Below are positions 6,423 through 7,588 of a stretch of 7,588 bases of DNA, piece by piece. The notes beneath the pieces are model-generated. The model was not told where the DNA came from. It searched no databases and saw only the letters and a program-made list of their open reading frames with translations. The stretch is taken from the NCBI GenBank assembly GCA_026982215.1, contig JALSHN010000403.1:1-7588 (forward strand), read 5' to 3'. The stretch is from Gammaproteobacteria bacterium. Its GTDB lineage: Bacteria; Pseudomonadota; Gammaproteobacteria; S012-40. Made by a program: the position numbers and the translations under genes. Each line of letters starts with the position of its first letter. Position 1 is the first letter of the stretch.

Positions 6423-7415
6423 ATGCGCACACTCGTCCTCGGTCTCGTCCTCCTCCTCGGTGCCACCCCCCTGCAAGCCAATCTGCTGGAGCGCCCCGAG
6501 ATGGAACGCTTCCTCGAACGCATGCAACACCAACACGGCTTCGCCCGCGAGCAACTCGAAGACCTGTTCCGCCAGGTCCAGCTCGACCCCCGGGTGATCG
6601 AACGCATCACCCGTCCTGCCGAGGCCCTCCCCTGGCACCGCTACCGCAAGATCTTCGTCACCGACAGCCGCATCCGCCAAGGCGTCGCCTTCTGGGAGCG
6701 TCATGCCGAGGTACTGGAACGCGCCCGGCAACGATACGGCGTCCCCGCCGAGATCATCACCGCCATCATCGGCGTCGAGACCCGTTACGGACGCCACCGC
6801 GGCGGCTACCCGGTAATCACCGCACTGACCACCCTGGGACTGGACTACCCCCGCCGCAGCCGGTTCTTCCTCAGCGAACTGGAAGACTTCCTACTCCTCA
6901 CCCGGGAAGAAGGCCTCGATCCGCTCACCGTCATGGGCTCCTATGCCGGCGCCATGGGGCTGCCGCAATTCATCGCCTCCAGCTACCGCCACTACGCTGT
7001 GGACTTCGACGGCGACGGCGTACGCAACCTCCTCGACGACCCCGACGACGCCATCGGCAGCGTTGCCAACTATCTGAGTCGTCACGGCTGGCGCCCCGGC
7101 GAGGCCATCGCCCACGCCGTCAGCCCTCGGGACGAACAGCGGGCCGCACGTCTGGCCAAAGATGGCTACAAACCCCACCTGCCCGCCGAACGACTGGAGG
7201 AACACGGCATCCCACGCCCCCAGGACCTGCCGCCCACCCACCCCACCGCCCTGATCCACCTCCAAGGTGAACACGGCCCCGAATACTGGGTCGTCCTCCC
7301 CAACTTCTACGCCATCACCCGCTACAACCACAGCCCCCTCTACGCCCTGGCCGTCCACCAACTGGCCCAGGCCATCGCCGAACACCGCCGCGACACCACC
7401 CTGGCACGGCAATGA
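6423..7415 (+). CDS. mltB: Periplasmic lytic transglycosylase, MltB/SltB1 type
   Basis: This enzyme cleaves the MurNAc-GlcNAc bond of peptidoglycan with formation of 1,6-anhydro-MurNAc. The 330-residue product starts with a signal peptide (MRTLVLGLVLLLGATPLQA, probable cleavage before Asn20) that has no lipobox cysteine, so it should be soluble, unlike lipoprotein MltB of E. coli and like Pseudomonas SltB1, which also sits next to rodA. Family motifs: PWHRYRKIF (about 69-77), IIGVETRYG with catalytic Glu119, the SYAGAMGLPQFIASSY block (about 176-191), an EF-hand-like calcium loop DFDGDGVRNLLDD (194-206) and a C-terminal LPNFYAITRYNHSPLYALAV. AGGGGA, overlapping the rodA stop, lies 7 nt before the ATG. 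The gene is 11 bp after rodA, so cotranscription is expected. The enzyme class is secure; whether to name it mltB or sltB is a matter of naming. Confidence 0.95.
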   Translation: MRTLVLGLVLLLGATPLQANLLERPEMERFLERMQHQHGFAREQLEDLFRQVQLDPRVIERITRPAEALPWHRYRKIFVTDSRIRQGVAFWERHAEVLERARQRYGVPAEIITAIIGVETRYGRHRGGYPVITALTTLGLDYPRRSRFFLSELEDFLLLTREEGLDPLTVMGSYAGAMGLPQFIASSYRHYAVDFDGDGVRNLLDDPDDAIGSVANYLSRHGWRPGEAIAHAVSPRDEQRAARLAKDGYKPHLPAERLEEHGIPRPQDLPPTHPTALIHLQGEHGPEYWVVLPNFYAITRYNHSPLYALAVHQLAQAIAEHRRDTTLARQ

Positions 7416-7471
7416 CACTGGAGCAGGCCATGGCATCGCGCACGTCCTTTGCATACAATGCAACCCCATGA
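7412..7471 (+). CDS. Possible 19-codon coupling mini-ORF between mltB and rlpA
   Basis: The mltB stop is embedded in ATGA, giving an ATG at 7412-7414 that opens a 19-codon frame (MTLEQAMASRTSFAYNATP). Its TGA at 7469-7471 is itself embedded in the ATGA that starts rlpA. The peptide has no recognisable function. The arrangement would let ribosomes pass from mltB to rlpA by successive termination and restart, which matters because neither start has a clear Shine-Dalgarno sequence. Two ATGA contacts could also be coincidence, since the frame is only 57 nt plus stop. I have no evidence that it is translated. Confidence 0.3.
   Translation: MTLEQAMASRTSFAYNATP
7430..7463 (+). promoter_or_regulatory. 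Candidate rlpA promoter with overlapping inverted repeat
   Basis: ATGGCA (7430-7435), an 18-bp gap and TACAAT (7454-7459) form a plausible sigma-70 promoter. The -10 box sits inside a perfect inverted repeat, TTGCAT-ACA-ATGCAA (7449-7463). The region is conspicuously AT-richer than the surrounding genes. Transcription would begin about 7466, only one to three bases before the ATG at 7468, giving a leaderless or nearly leaderless rlpA message. The repeat could be an operator. All of this is inferred from pattern. Confidence 0.33.
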
Positions 7472-7588
7472 AACGACAGGCCCCACCCGCCGTGCCCCTG
7501 CTCACCGTCCTCATCCTGGCGGTGCTGGCCGGCTGCAGTCACGCTCCCCAACGCGACGGCGCCCCCCGCGGCGAATTCGACCCCAGTC
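7468..7588 (+). CDS. rlpA: Outer-membrane lipoprotein, probably lytic transglycosylase RlpA (cut by window edge)
   Basis: Only 40 codons are present. They encode a lipoprotein signal peptide: basic start MKRQ, hydrophobic core (about 10-20, PLLTVLILAVL) and lipobox LAGC, with Cys23 as the lipidated residue. Serine after the cysteine favours sorting to the outer membrane. The mature N-terminus (SHAPQRDGAPRGEFDPS) is low-complexity and not diagnostic. The rlpA name rests on context: in Pseudomonas and E. coli the order is PBP2, rodA, a lytic transglycosylase gene, then rlpA. RlpA of Pseudomonas cleaves glycan strands lacking stem peptides. The ATG at 7468 has no visible Shine-Dalgarno. The lipoprotein call is strong; the RlpA identity is an inference that the double-psi beta-barrel and SPOR domains, outside the window, would confirm. 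Confidence 0.75.
   Translation, partial: MKRQAPPAVPLLTVLILAVLAGCSHAPQRDGAPRGEFDPS

Noticed and set aside
5257..6432. A 391-codon open frame antisense to rodA, rich in Gly, Glu, Gln, Asp and His
   Set aside because: The composition is the expected mirror of a hydrophobic membrane protein read on the other strand. RodA on the plus strand has every SEDS landmark.

Overview
The window is an ordinary, vertically inherited stretch of a high-GC gammaproteobacterial chromosome. MreB, RodA and PBP2 read like close relatives of the E. coli and Pseudomonas proteins. The gatC/mreB divergent arrangement and the merged shape-gene cluster best fit the Chromatiales or a neighbouring order. This placement is inferred from gene order and recalled protein sequences, not from a search. 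I see no mobile element, CRISPR array, tRNA or rRNA.

Layout. On the minus strand lie the first 158 codons of gatA (1-474, running off the left edge) and complete gatC (576-863), two subunits of the tRNA-dependent amidotransferase GatCAB. A 134-bp divergent promoter region (864-997) separates them from a plus-strand run of seven genes: mreB, mreC, mreD, mrdA (PBP2), rodA, an MltB/SltB1-type lytic transglycosylase, and the first 40 codons of a lipoprotein that is probably rlpA (7468-7588, running off the right edge). Spacing is tight: ATGA overlaps at mreC/mreD and mrdA/rodA, 7 bp at mreD/mrdA, 11 bp at rodA/mltB. The only visible gaps are 33 bp at mreB/mreC, which holds a small hairpin, and 52 bp at mltB/rlpA.

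How the genes work together. MreB filaments, MreC and MreD form the Rod complex scaffold. RodA polymerises glycan strands and PBP2 crosslinks them. The lytic transglycosylase and RlpA cut glycan strands in the periplasm. The stretch is therefore an almost complete lateral-wall elongation module in one direction. In E. coli and Pseudomonas the mreBCD part and the mrdA-rodA-mltB-rlpA part sit at separate loci.

Points worth a second look: (1) mreC has no ATG, GTG or TTG that would keep its conserved N-terminus, and the best start is an ATC behind a strong Shine-Dalgarno sequence; (2) a 19-codon mini-ORF bridges mltB to rlpA with an ATGA overlap at each end; (3) a perfect 15-bp inverted repeat containing a TACAAT box ends four bases before the rlpA start; (4) PBP2 appears to carry a Cys-Asp-His-Cys version of the zinc site described in PBP2. 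No wholly new system is evident. The novelty is in regulatory detail and gene order.
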